Part shown: one piece after another, positions 1 to 5,806 of the stretch
Layout of the letters: each line of letters begins with the position of its first letter
How positions within the stretch are numbered: position 1 is the first letter of the stretch
From: an uncultured Clostridia bacterium
GTDB taxonomy: Bacteria; Bacillota; Clostridia; Oscillospirales; Acutalibacteraceae
DNA length: 5,881 bases
Direction: 5' to 3'
Assembly: GCA_947623765.1 (NCBI GenBank)
Contig: CANQIG010000131.1
Coordinates: 1 to 5,881, forward strand
The notes under the pieces: model-generated
Seen by the model: only the letters and a program-made list of their open reading frames with translations
Told to the model about the DNA's origin: nothing
Database searches by the model: none
Program-made: the position numbers and the translations under genes

Positions 1-673
1 CGTCGTCCTTGTCCTTTTTGACGCGGACCTCGAAGTTGCCCTCCGCGATCTTCGCCGCCGTGGCGTTCAGCTCCCGGATCGGGATGATGATCGAGCGCAC
101 GAAATACATACCGGAGAGCGTCACCAGCACGAGGATCAGCACGCCGGTGCCCACCAGAAACAGGATGACGACCGTGATCTGCCGGTCCGCGCGCTCCATG
201 GAGACCACGTACCGCACCGCGCCGAGAAGCTGGTCGTTCGAGCCGCGCACCGCGCGGGAGATCGCCATGACCTTTTCGCCACTCGCGAGCTTGCCGATCC
301 AGTACCCCGTCCCGCTCTCGCTGTGCTGGGCGGTTTCAAAATCCGGCATGGCCTGCGACTGGTCCGGCGCGAACCCCGTGGAGCTCGAAAGGATGGTCCC
401 CGCGCGGGTGACCGCCATGACCTCCATCATGTTCTTGTCCGGGAAATTTTCGGTGTAGCTCCGCGCGGCCGCGTTGAACTCCGTCACCGTCCGCGTGCCG
501 CTCGCGAGCACGTTCGGCAGCTCGTCGCTGCGCCCGAGCAGCGTCATCTGGATGCCGTTGTACGCGTAGCTCTGCACGACGAAGGACAGCGCCGTGATCA
601 GGGCCGCGAAGAGCAGGACCATCACGCCGAGGCTGTTGATGAGCCAGCGGCGCGCGATGCCCTTATGGAACAC
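1..673 (-). CDS. Sensor histidine kinase, N-terminal part (cut at window edge)
   Basis: Membrane sensor kinase of a two-component system, expected to phosphorylate the response regulator encoded just upstream. The 224 visible codons show a first transmembrane helix at about residues 11-33, an extracytoplasmic region of about 130 residues, a second helix at about 166-191 and the start of a HAMP linker at about 193-224 (IIPIRELNATAAKIAEGNF). The extracytoplasmic part has a Cache/PAS-like look (VTRAGTILSSS, then AISRAVRG). The layout resembles WalK/PhoR-type kinases. The His-box and ATPase domains lie beyond the left edge, so kinase activity is inferred from architecture and neighbour. I chose the GTG start at 673 because GGAGGG sits 7-8 nt upstream; a nearby ATG is in another frame. 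It starts 36 nt after the regulator stop, consistent with one operon. The ligand cannot be told from the sequence. Confidence 0.9.
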   Translation of the reverse strand, partial: MFHKGIARRWLINSLGVMVLLFAALITALSFVVQSYAYNGIQMTLLGRSDELPNVLASGTRTVTEFNAAARSYTENFPDKNMMEVMAVTRAGTILSSSTGFAPDQSQAMPDFETAQHSESGTGYWIGKLASGEKVMAISRAVRGSNDQLLGAVRYVVSMERADRQITVVILFLVGTGVLILVLVTLSGMYFVRSIIIPIRELNATAAKIAEGNFEVRVKKDKDD

Positions 674-709
674 AGCGTTTCCCTCCCTTCCGCCATGCGT
701 GCCGGCAAA

Positions 710-1414
710 TCATCTGTCCCAGCGGTAGCCGATGCCCCAGACGGTCACGATGTGCTTCGGGCTGCTCGGTTCGTCTTCGATCTTCATCCTGAGCCGCCGG
801 ATATTCACGTCGACGATCTTTTCCTCGCCGACGTAGCCGTTCCCCCAGACGCGCCGCAGGATGTCCTCCCGGCGCAGGGCGCGGCCCGCGTTCGAGATGA
901 AATACTCCATGATCTGGAACTCGACCTGCGTCAGCTCGATGGGCCTGCCGTTTTTCGTGAACGAGCGGTTCCGCAGGTTCAGCGTGAACCCTCCGGACCG
1001 AAGTTCCTCGGAGAAATCCGGCTCCTGGGCGCGCGTCGCGCGCGCGACCCGCCGGTGGACCGCGTCCACCCGGGCGACGAGCTCCGAGGGGCTGAACGGC
1101 TTCGTGACGTAATCGTCCGCGCCCATCATCAGTCCGGTCACCTTGTCCATCTCCTGCGTCTTCGCGGTCAGCAGGATGATGCCGATGGTCTCGCTGCGCT
1201 GCCGAAGCTCGCGGCAGACCGCGAGCCCGTCCATCGCGCCGGGCATCATGATGTCGAGGATCGCCACGTCGAAGCCGCCGTTCGCGGCCTCGAACAGCCG
1301 GATCGCCTCCTCGCCGTTTCCCGCCTCCGCCGTCTCATATCCCGCGCGCTGCAGGTTGATGACCACGAATTCCCGGATGTTCTGTTCGTCTTCCGCCACA
1401 AGGATCCTTCTCAT
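710..1414 (-). CDS. OmpR/PhoB-family response regulator
   Basis: A 234-residue DNA-binding response regulator of normal family length. The receiver domain spans about residues 3-117. It has the acidic pair E8/D9, phospho-acceptor D54 in AILDIMMPG, conserved T83 (IILLTAK) and K105 (DYVTKPF). The C-terminal winged-helix domain spans about 138-232, with the recognition helix near VDVNIRRLRMKIE (201-213) and the typical ending TVWGIGYRW. Phosphorylation at D54 by the adjacent kinase should promote dimer binding to direct-repeat DNA sites. The ATG at 1414 has an AAGGTGA ribosome binding site about 6 nt upstream. It lies between the lipoprotein gene (66 nt gap) and the kinase gene (36 nt gap), all on the minus strand. 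Family assignment is secure. The regulon is unknown, although five 11-bp direct repeats in the operon leader are a candidate self-binding site. Confidence 0.96.
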   Translation of the reverse strand: MRRILVAEDEQNIREFVVINLQRAGYETAEAGNGEEAIRLFEAANGGFDVAILDIMMPGAMDGLAVCRELRQRSETIGIILLTAKTQEMDKVTGLMMGADDYVTKPFSPSELVARVDAVHRRVARATRAQEPDFSEELRSGGFTLNLRNRSFTKNGRPIELTQVEFQIMEYFISNAGRALRREDILRRVWGNGYVGEEKIVDVNIRRLRMKIEDEPSSPKHIVTVWGIGYRWDR

Positions 1415-1480
1415 TCCGCTTCACCTTTCCGCCGCCGTGCGGCTTCCTGTTTCCCGTTTCCCGGCTCTCCCGGGGCAGTG

Positions 1481-2857
1481 TCACTCGTTCAGGATCGAGA
1501 ACCCCGCGGAGAGCTCCTCCGTGAGCGCCCCGTCCTCCTGCCATTCCTCATCGAGCACCGTCATCATATACACGCGGCCCGCGACCGCCGAGAGAAAGAT
1601 CTCGTTCTCCGCGAGCGCTTCCCGCTTTTTTTCCCAATCCTCTTCCGTGAAGACCTGCACGGAAAAGCGGTCGTTCCGCGCGCCGCCCCGGGACGCAAAG
1701 GTGTAAAACCGCAGCGTGCGCGTCACTGTGTCGTTTGCGCAGGCGTAATTCAGCCCGTCCTCCGGGAGCCGGACAATGTAGTTTTCCGTGGAGTTGATCA
1801 CGCACCGCACCTTTTCCGTCAGCGCGCCGTCCCGCAGACGGTACGCGTTCCACGTGAGGATATAGCCGGTCGAATCCGTCGGCGGGTCCACCCAGGAGAG
1901 CGCCTGCGCCGCCGTCGGGATCTCCACAAAGCCGTCCCCGTCGATGTCCCGCGCTGTCACCGAGACGGGCAGCACTCGGTCCGTGGGGTTCACGGCGTCG
2001 CCGGTGAGATTGGAGAGCGGGGAGATCAGCGTCGTCCCGTTCGGCTCCATGGCGACGACCTGCGTGATCATGTGGCCGTCCGCGCGGTAGCCGTCGATCA
2101 CCGCCGCGCGCGTCCGGGCGTCGAGGCGCGCGAACTGCACCGCGGAATACCGGGCGACCGAAATATCCAGCGGGACCGTGCTGTCCACATAGGGATTCTC
2201 GCTGTTGAACCGGTAGAGGCTGCCGAGCGCGGACGTGCCCTCGCCTTCCTCCCCGGGGGACGCCGGGACCGCGATGTCCAGCACAAAGAGCTCGCTGATC
2301 CCGTCTTCGTCAAAATCGGTGAGGAGCATCTCGCTGTAAGGGACCGGCGCGGCAAACAGTTCCGAGGCGGCGTAGTCCGAGACCGCGTACACCGAAGCGC
2401 CGGCGGTCGCCGTCTGGGGATCGCCCCAGCCGACGATGAGCTCCTCCGTGCCGTCGCCGTTGAGGTCCCCGAAAAAGACCCGGTCGACCTGACTGGCCGC
2501 GCTGGAAAACATCCCGACAGAGCCCCACTCGCCCTCGCCGTCCTTCATCAGGATCTGCATCGCGATGCCCGTCGCGCCGGGCTGCAGATAGAACCCGACG
2601 GCCTCCACCGCGCCGTCGCCGTTGAGGTCCCGGGAGATCACCGCCGAACGGTGGTCCCCGTTGCGCGGATAGACGAGCGAGATCGGATCGTCGCTCCCCT
2701 GCTGCAAGAGCCGGTAGACCGCCTCGCGGTCCGCCGTCGTGCGCGGCGGAGACATCAGCGTCTGCGCGTCGAGCCCGGAAAGCTCCGAACAGCCCGAAAG
2801 CAGAAACATCGCCGCCGCGAGGAAGACCGCCGCCAGCCGGCGCGCCGTATGCCGCAT
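1481..2857 (-). CDS. VCBS/FG-GAP-like repeat lipoprotein
   Basis: A 458-residue secreted lipoprotein of unknown molecular role. Residues 1-23 form a lipoprotein signal peptide: an RR-rich start, a hydrophobic stretch and lipobox LSGC with C23 as the lipidated residue. The mature part carries four aspartate-rich loops with the pattern D-x-[DN]-x-D-G-x-x-E, at about D77-E85 (DLNGDGAVE), D131-E139 (DLNGDGTEE), D181-E189 (DFDEDGISE) and D304-E312 (DIDGDGFVE). Each is followed by a hydrophobic strand where visible, as in VCBS/FG-GAP beta-propeller repeats, whose loops usually bind calcium. The reading frame stays open far upstream, but the signal peptide and an AAGGGAG site 8 nt before the ATG at 2857 fix the start. 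It is first in an operon with a response regulator and sensor kinase, so a role in envelope sensing or as a target of that system is plausible but inferred. Confidence 0.88.
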   Translation of the reverse strand: MRHTARRLAAVFLAAAMFLLSGCSELSGLDAQTLMSPPRTTADREAVYRLLQQGSDDPISLVYPRNGDHRSAVISRDLNGDGAVEAVGFYLQPGATGIAMQILMKDGEGEWGSVGMFSSAASQVDRVFFGDLNGDGTEELIVGWGDPQTATAGASVYAVSDYAASELFAAPVPYSEMLLTDFDEDGISELFVLDIAVPASPGEEGEGTSALGSLYRFNSENPYVDSTVPLDISVARYSAVQFARLDARTRAAVIDGYRADGHMITQVVAMEPNGTTLISPLSNLTGDAVNPTDRVLPVSVTARDIDGDGFVEIPTAAQALSWVDPPTDSTGYILTWNAYRLRDGALTEKVRCVINSTENYIVRLPEDGLNYACANDTVTRTLRFYTFASRGGARNDRFSVQVFTEEDWEKKREALAENEIFLSAVAGRVYMMTVLDEEWQEDGALTEELSAGFSILNE

Positions 2858-2872
2858 CGCCCGCACTCCCTT

Positions 2873-2911
2873 CTTTTCGGGAAGCCGGGCGATGCCCGCG
2901 TTTCCCAAAAG
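2873..2911 (-). promoter_or_regulatory. Leader hairpin just upstream of the lipoprotein ribosome binding site
   Basis: A long inverted repeat. CTTTT (2873-2877), GGGAA (2879-2883) and CGGGC (2886-2890) pair with GCCCG (2894-2898), TTCCC (2902-2906) and AAAAG (2907-2911). The loop is 3 nt, with a small internal loop and one bulged base, giving about 15 base pairs. In the minus-strand transcript it ends directly before the AAGGGAG ribosome binding site at 2872-2866. It lacks a U-tract, so it is not a simple terminator. It could stabilise the mRNA or affect access to the ribosome binding site; that role is inference. Confidence 0.55.
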
Positions 2912-2931
2912 TCTCCGCATTAAGGCTCTGT

Positions 2932-2986
2932 GCATCTGCACGGCATCTGCGCGGCATCTGCACGGTATGTGCGCGGCATCCGCGCG
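2932..2986. repeat. Five tandem 11-bp direct repeats in the operon leader
   Basis: Plus-strand units are GCATCTGCACG (2932), GCATCTGCGCG (2943), GCATCTGCACG (2954), GTATGTGCGCG (2965) and GCATCCGCGCG (2976). They are exactly 11 bp each with no gaps. The first three are nearly identical and the last two have diverged. A six-base inverted repeat flanks the array: AGGCTC at 2923-2928 and GAGCCT at 2990-2995. The array lies just downstream of the predicted minus-strand promoter and upstream of the lipoprotein start. An 11-bp period is about one helical turn and matches the spacing of direct-repeat half-sites bound by PhoB/OmpR-type regulators, so this is a candidate operator for the regulator encoded in the same operon. 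It could also be a simple minisatellite. Confidence 0.8.
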
Positions 2987-3006
2987 AAGGAGCCTATACA
3001 AAGATA

Positions 3007-3035
3007 AGTATACCACGGTTCCCGAGATCCCGCAA
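3007..3035 (-). promoter_or_regulatory. Sigma-A type promoter for the lipoprotein/two-component operon
   Basis: On the minus strand, a TTGCGG -35 element (3035-3030) is separated by 17 bp from a TATACT -10 element (3012-3007). This predicts a transcription start near 3000 and an untranslated leader of about 140 nt before the ATG at 2857. It is the best promoter match upstream of this operon. It points away from the divergent promoter at 3099-3127. Confidence 0.65.
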
Positions 3036-3098
3036 GTCTTCCGGGCGCGGTTTGCGGACCGAAAAATGCAAATTTTCTTTGAATTTGCCGGGAAGCGG

Positions 3099-3127
3099 TT
3101 GCGCAAAAGGGCGGTGTGTGGTAAAAT
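3099..3127 (+). promoter_or_regulatory. Sigma-A type promoter for the VanZ-like gene unit
   Basis: A TTGCGC -35 element (3099-3104), a 17-bp spacer and a TAAAAT -10 element (3122-3127). A TG two bases before the -10 (3119-3120) gives an extended -10. The predicted start is near 3134, about 54 nt before the ATG at 3188. Together with the opposite promoter at 3035-3007 it makes this intergenic region a divergent control region. Confidence 0.65.
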
Positions 3128-3187
3128 GCGTATATGCAGTGCGGTCCGGGCCGTTCGCCGCCGGGCCGTCCGGGAGGGTTCGGACCC

Positions 3188-3658
3188 ATGATGAAAATCA
3201 CACATCGCCGCGCGCGGAATGCCGTCGCCGTCTTGATCCTGCTGACGCTCGCCTTCATCTGGGGCAATTCCCTGCAGAACGGCGTGGATTCCTCGCAGCA
3301 GAGCGGTTTCTTCCGCGCATTTTTGGAGCGGCTGCTCGGCGTGCCGATCGACACGTTCCTGCTTCGGAAGCTCGCGCATTTTTCGGAATTCGGGCTGCTC
3401 GGCGCGGAGGCTTCGGTGCTCCTTCGGCTCTCGCCGGGGAAGGGCGCTTACGGCGCGCTTTCCGGGAGGAACCTCTGGACCTTCCCCCTGCTCGGGCTCC
3501 TCACGGCGACGCTCGACGAGACGCTCCAGCTCTTTTCCGAGGGCCGGGCCGCCGCCGTCCCGGACGTCTGGATCGACACGGCGGGCTTTTGCACCGGATT
3601 TTTCGGGGTCCTGCTGCTCCTCGTCCTGTTTCAGGCGCTGCGCAGCCGGGACCGCTGA
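3188..3658 (+). CDS. VanZ-family membrane protein
   Basis: A 156-residue multi-pass membrane protein of the VanZ family. Family hallmarks visible are RKLAHFSEFGLLG (60-72, the conserved K-x-x-H-F-x-E block), DETLQLFSEGRAA (110-122) and PDVWIDTAGFCTG (125-137). Predicted membrane helices lie at about 10-27, 66-80, 97-116 and 133-149. VanZ itself contributes to teicoplanin resistance in enterococci, but most single-domain relatives in clostridia have no known role, so a resistance function should not be assumed. The start is the ATG at 3188 because GGAGGG (3173-3178) lies 9 nt upstream; the frame is also open from 3134, but that region overlaps the promoter and looks non-coding. The lipoprotein gene follows after 27 nt, so the two are probably co-transcribed. 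Confidence 0.9.
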   Translation: MMKITHRRARNAVAVLILLTLAFIWGNSLQNGVDSSQQSGFFRAFLERLLGVPIDTFLLRKLAHFSEFGLLGAEASVLLRLSPGKGAYGALSGRNLWTFPLLGLLTATLDETLQLFSEGRAAAVPDVWIDTAGFCTGFFGVLLLLVLFQALRSRDR

Positions 3659-3685
3659 CCGCACGTTTGGAAGGAAGGAAACGAT

Positions 3686-4141
3686 ATGAAACGGAACAAA
3701 TACGGCGTCCTGCTGCTTCTCTGCCTCCTTTTGCCCGCCCTGCTCATGGGCTGCGCCGGGAGAAAGACGCCGACGCCCGAGGAATTCACCGCGAAGGCGG
3801 AGGCCGCCGGGTTCCCGATGGAGGACCTTCTCTCGGTCCAGGGGCTCGAGACCTCCTTTGAGACCGCGTTTATCTACCGGGACGAAGAGACCGACACGGA
3901 GATCGATTACACCGTCGCATCGGACGCCGCCACCGTCCAGAGCCTTTACGCCCGGCTCCTGAGCCAGTTCTCCGGCGCAGGGCTCGAGGAGAAGCGGATC
4001 GACTCGAGCGAATATAACCGTTTCTTCGCCGAGGGGAACGGGACGGTCACGCTGCTGTGGCGCAACGGGACGACGATGATCTTCGTCACAGGAGAAGACA
4101 GCAAAGCGCTGCGCGGCTTCCTCGACGATCTGGGCCTGTAA
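3686..4141 (+). CDS. Small lipoprotein of unknown function
   Basis: A 151-residue predicted lipoprotein. Residues 1-23 are a signal peptide with KRNK at the start, a leucine-rich core and lipobox LMGC, with C23 as the lipidated cysteine. The mature domain of about 128 residues starts with a flexible TPTPEEF segment. It then mixes predicted helices and strands (for example TVTLLWRNGTTMIFVTG) and ends in a helix, KALRGFLDDLGL. I do not recognise a named family. Similar small lipoproteins with an EEF..A...GF opening are common in clostridia. An AAGGAAGG site just upstream of the ATG at 3686 supports the start. It follows the VanZ-like gene by 27 nt, shares its promoter, and is followed by a terminator hairpin. 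Its TAA stop overlaps the T-tract of the opposite-strand terminator. Confidence 0.85.
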   Translation: MKRNKYGVLLLLCLLLPALLMGCAGRKTPTPEEFTAKAEAAGFPMEDLLSVQGLETSFETAFIYRDEETDTEIDYTVASDAATVQSLYARLLSQFSGAGLEEKRIDSSEYNRFFAEGNGTVTLLWRNGTTMIFVTGEDSKALRGFLDDLGL

Positions 4142-4166
4142 AAAAGAAAAAGCGGCTTATCGCCGC
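4140..4166 (-). terminator. Rho-independent terminator for the minus-strand MecA fragment
   Basis: On the minus strand, GCGGC (4166-4162), a 5-nt loop and GCCGC (4156-4152) form a short GC-only stem. It is followed at once by a T-rich tract with one interrupting base (4151-4140). This is a classic intrinsic terminator pointing left, 63 nt after the MecA-fragment stop codon. Its presence suggests a real transcription unit once ended here. Confidence 0.75.
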
Positions 4167-4170
4167 GCGG

Positions 4171-4208
4171 AAACGCCGTCCGGTGCGAGATGCGCCGGGC
4201 GGCGTTTT
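4171..4208 (+). terminator. Rho-independent terminator for the VanZ-lipoprotein unit
   Basis: A 13-bp stem, 4171-4183 with 4195-4207, containing one G-T wobble and an 11-nt loop. It runs into TTTT (4205-4208). It lies 30 nt after the lipoprotein stop. The stem starts with AAA and ends with TTT, so it may also act on the opposite strand, which fits a site between convergent genes. Confidence 0.75.
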
Positions 4209-4228
4209 GATCCCCGGAAAAGGGCGGC

Positions 4229-4549
4229 TCACGCGCCGGCCCCGGGAAAGAGCCCCATTTTGCGCACGGCGTCCGGGACGAACAGGTCGCCGTGCTCCGA
4301 AAGGTACGCCGGCGTGAAGCGGCCCGCGCCGACATACGTCCCGTACTCGGAAAAGAGGCTCCGCGCGGCGATGCGCTCCGAGAACCGCACCGTCACGCAA
4401 AGGAAAAAACGGCTGCCGATCCGCGCCATGGCGGAGGACAGCACGTGCAGTGTACGAACCGCACGCCCGACCGCATCCATCAGGCTGTTGACGGAATCAA
4501 AGCAAAACGCGAGCGGCACGGGCGGAGACAGGATACGGATGCCGACCAC
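4229..4549 (-). pseudogene. mecA: MecA C-terminal domain (5'-truncated adaptor gene)
   Basis: MecA is a ClpC adaptor that delivers substrates to the ClpCP protease; full proteins are about 200-220 residues. Only the C-terminal, ClpC-binding half is visible here. It shows PLAFCFDSVNSLMDAV near the start, a strand SRFFLCVTVRF, the block FSEYGTYVGAG and the end block YLSEHGDLFVPDAVRKMG. This matches the order in the family: a strand, then an EYG motif, then Y-L-x-E-H/Y-G and a final helix. No N-terminal domain is found in any frame upstream. Homology fades near 4549, about 55 bp before the 175-bp repeat array begins. The frame stays open back to an ATG at 4672 inside the first repeat unit, so a short chimeric protein could be made, but its leader is repeat-derived. 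No convincing start with a well-placed ribosome binding site is seen. A minus-strand terminator lies downstream. The assignment rests on recalled family patterns only. Confidence 0.6.
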
Positions 4550-4603
4550 CCCTTCCGCCGCGGCAAAGCCGCAGCCCTTTGCACAAGACCATTTTACGCA
4601 AAA

Positions 4604-5303
4604 GCCGCAAAAGCCGTGCATGAAACCGTCCCGTGACGCTGTTTGGCGTCCCGGGACGTAATTTTCGGCCATTTTCTGTTTATTTCCTGTTCGTCTCCCG
4701 CCCCGTGTTCCGGGCGATCCCCTTCGGGAGGCCCCGGATCACAAGGATCCAGAAGATCTCGCAGCGGAGCGCGTCCGCGCCGCAAAAGCCGTGCATGAAA
4801 CCGTCCCGGAACGCTGTTTGGCGTCCCGGGGCATATTTTCGGCTCTCTGCCGTTATTTTCCGTTTGACTCGTGCCCCGTGTTCCGGGCGATCCCCTTCGG
4901 GAGGCCCCGGATCGCCAGGGCACGGAAGGTCGCGCAGCGGAGCGCGTCCGCGCCGCAAAAACCGTGCATAAAACGCGTCTCGGGACGCATTCGTGGTGTC
5001 CCGGGACGTAATTTCGGCCATTTTCTGTTTATTTTCCGTTCGTCTCCCGCCCCGTGTTCCGGGCGATCAGCTTCGGGAGGCCCCGGATCGCCGGGACACG
5101 GAAGGTCTCGCGGCGGAGCGCGTCCGCGCCGCAAAAGCCGCGCATGAAACCGTCCCGGAACGCTGTTTAGCGTCCCGGGACGAAATTTTCGGCCATTTTC
5201 TGTTTATTTTCCGTTCGTCTCCCGCCCCGTGTTCCGGGCGATCAGCTTCGGGAGACCCCAGATCACAAGGATCCAGAAGAGCTCGTAGCCGGAGAGCGTC
5301 CAC
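4604..5303. repeat. Tandem array of four ~175-bp units carrying a duplicated gene tail
   Basis: Four head-to-tail units at about 4604-4778, 4779-4951, 4952-5127 and 5128-5303, with lengths of 173-176 bp. A shared anchor, CCCCGTGTTCCGGGCGATC, starts at 4701, 4874, 5050 and 5225. The rightmost unit overlaps the end of the P-type-ATPase-like gene and is probably the parent. Each copy holds, on the minus strand, codons for its last 33 or so residues, a TAA stop (lower coordinates 4680, 4853, 5029 and 5204) and about 75 bp beyond the stop with an inverted repeat. Outside the parent unit the tails have no promoter or gene body. Units differ at scattered sites, so the duplications are not brand new. 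The gene-free stretch from 4604 to 5203 holds nothing else I can identify. Confidence 0.93.
5151..5182 (-). terminator. Hairpin after the ATPase-like gene, possible terminator
   Basis: An inverted repeat of 14 positions, 5151-5164 with 5169-5182, and a 4-nt loop. On the minus strand all 14 can pair, one as a G-U wobble. It begins 21 nt after the TAA stop at 5204. The tract after it (GTTTC) is weak in U, so termination is uncertain. Less perfect versions occur in the other units at 4627-4658, 4802-4833 and 4976-5008; the right arm contains the palindrome CGTCCCGGGACG in three of the four units. Confidence 0.45.
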
Positions 5304-5806
5304 GCCGTCAGGCGCGGCACGCCGGAGAGGAAGGTCAAGAGCGCGACGAGCGCAAAACCGATGACCACTGCGGCGATCTGCAGCGCCACGAGGATGCCCA
5401 CCTGCCTGCGGACGTCCATCGACGTCGCGATGAGCCGCAGCATGGATTCCATCCGGCCCTTCGTCGCGGCATACGCGTCCGCGCGGCCCGCAGAACCGGA
5501 GGCCATCCCGTCGAGCGCGGGTTCCTCGCCCGCGCCGAACACCCGCACGCTCTGCAGGTCCAGCTTGAAGAGCTGCGCGAGGAATTCCGGGGTCAGGTTC
5601 GGGTCCGCCGCGCGCACCAGCACCGTGACGCCGTTTTCCTGCATGGAACGCAGCTCCGCGGATTTCCGGCTGTCCGCGTTGTAGGTGACGCTGAACAGCG
5701 CGTAGAGCTCGCCGTCCATCGCGAGGTAGAGCAGCTGCCGCTCCCCCGCGAGATATTTCTGTTCGACGGACGCTTCAGGCGGCTCCACGTTGTGCGCGGT
5801 GAGGAG
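5204..5806 (-). CDS. P-type-ATPase-like membrane protein, C-terminal part (5' end missing)
   Basis: About 200 C-terminal residues of what appears to be a larger membrane protein. It opens with LLTAHNVEPP and continues through YLAMDGELYALFSVTY and NGVTVLVRAADPNLTPEFLAQLF. That arrangement recalls the HAD/P domain of P-type ATPases, where a D-G strand is followed by the TGDN loop; here that loop reads RAADPN, so a catalytic pump is doubtful. Two membrane helices follow (about residues 130-155 and 161-181 counted from the GTG at 5788), then a basic tail ending RNTGRETNGK and a TAA stop. The frame is open to the right edge, but upstream of 5806 it reads as a low-complexity antisense shadow of the TmcAL fragment. 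The gene is therefore probably cut at about 5806. The GTG at 5788 lacks a clear ribosome binding site and is unlikely to be the true start. Coding is firm; the family is moderately sure. Confidence 0.65.
   Translation of the reverse strand, partial: LLTAHNVEPPEASVEQKYLAGERQLLYLAMDGELYALFSVTYNADSRKSAELRSMQENGVTVLVRAADPNLTPEFLAQLFKLDLQSVRVFGAGEEPALDGMASGSAGRADAYAATKGRMESMLRLIATSMDVRRQVGILVALQIAAVVIGFALVALLTFLSGVPRLTAWTLSGYELFWILVIWGLPKLIARNTGRETNGK

Noticed and set aside
323..2923. Very long plus-strand open frame (866 codons)
   Set aside because: It is antisense to the kinase, regulator and lipoprotein genes. Its protein is arginine-, histidine- and proline-rich with no recognisable domain, as expected for a shadow frame in GC-rich DNA.
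3134..3187. An 18-residue N-terminal extension of the VanZ-like protein
   Set aside because: It would start at the predicted transcription start with no ribosome binding site and add a Gly/Pro/Arg-rich segment before the first membrane helix. The ATG at 3188 has GGAGGG at good spacing.
2858..3664. Upstream extension of the lipoprotein frame to 3664
   Set aside because: The frame is open, but the extension crosses two promoters, the 11-bp repeats and the VanZ-like gene. The signal peptide and ribosome binding site place the start at 2857.
4558..4572. Short hairpin GCGGC-AAA-GCCGC upstream of the MecA fragment
   Set aside because: It is only a five-base stem in GC-rich DNA with no T-tract on either strand, so it is not supported as a terminator or regulatory site.
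4616..4640. A minus-strand promoter for the MecA fragment near TAAAAT at the left edge of repeat unit A
   Set aside because: A TAAAAT-like -10 is present next to the array, but the sequence 17 bp upstream (GCACGG) is a poor -35 element.
4680..5147. Open frames on both strands running through the repeat array
   Set aside because: They recur in step with the repeat unit, lack ribosome binding sites and consist of Arg/Pro/Gly-rich sequence typical of GC-rich non-coding DNA. Only the gene-tail segments resemble real protein.
4604..5303. CRISPR array
   Set aside because: Units are about 175 bp and similar along their whole length, with no short repeat and unique spacer pattern and no cas genes nearby.
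4604..5303. Integron attC cassettes or an insertion sequence
   Set aside because: The units contain an inverted repeat but no integrase or transposase, no attC core sites that I can recognise and no target-site duplication. They derive from the end of the adjacent gene.
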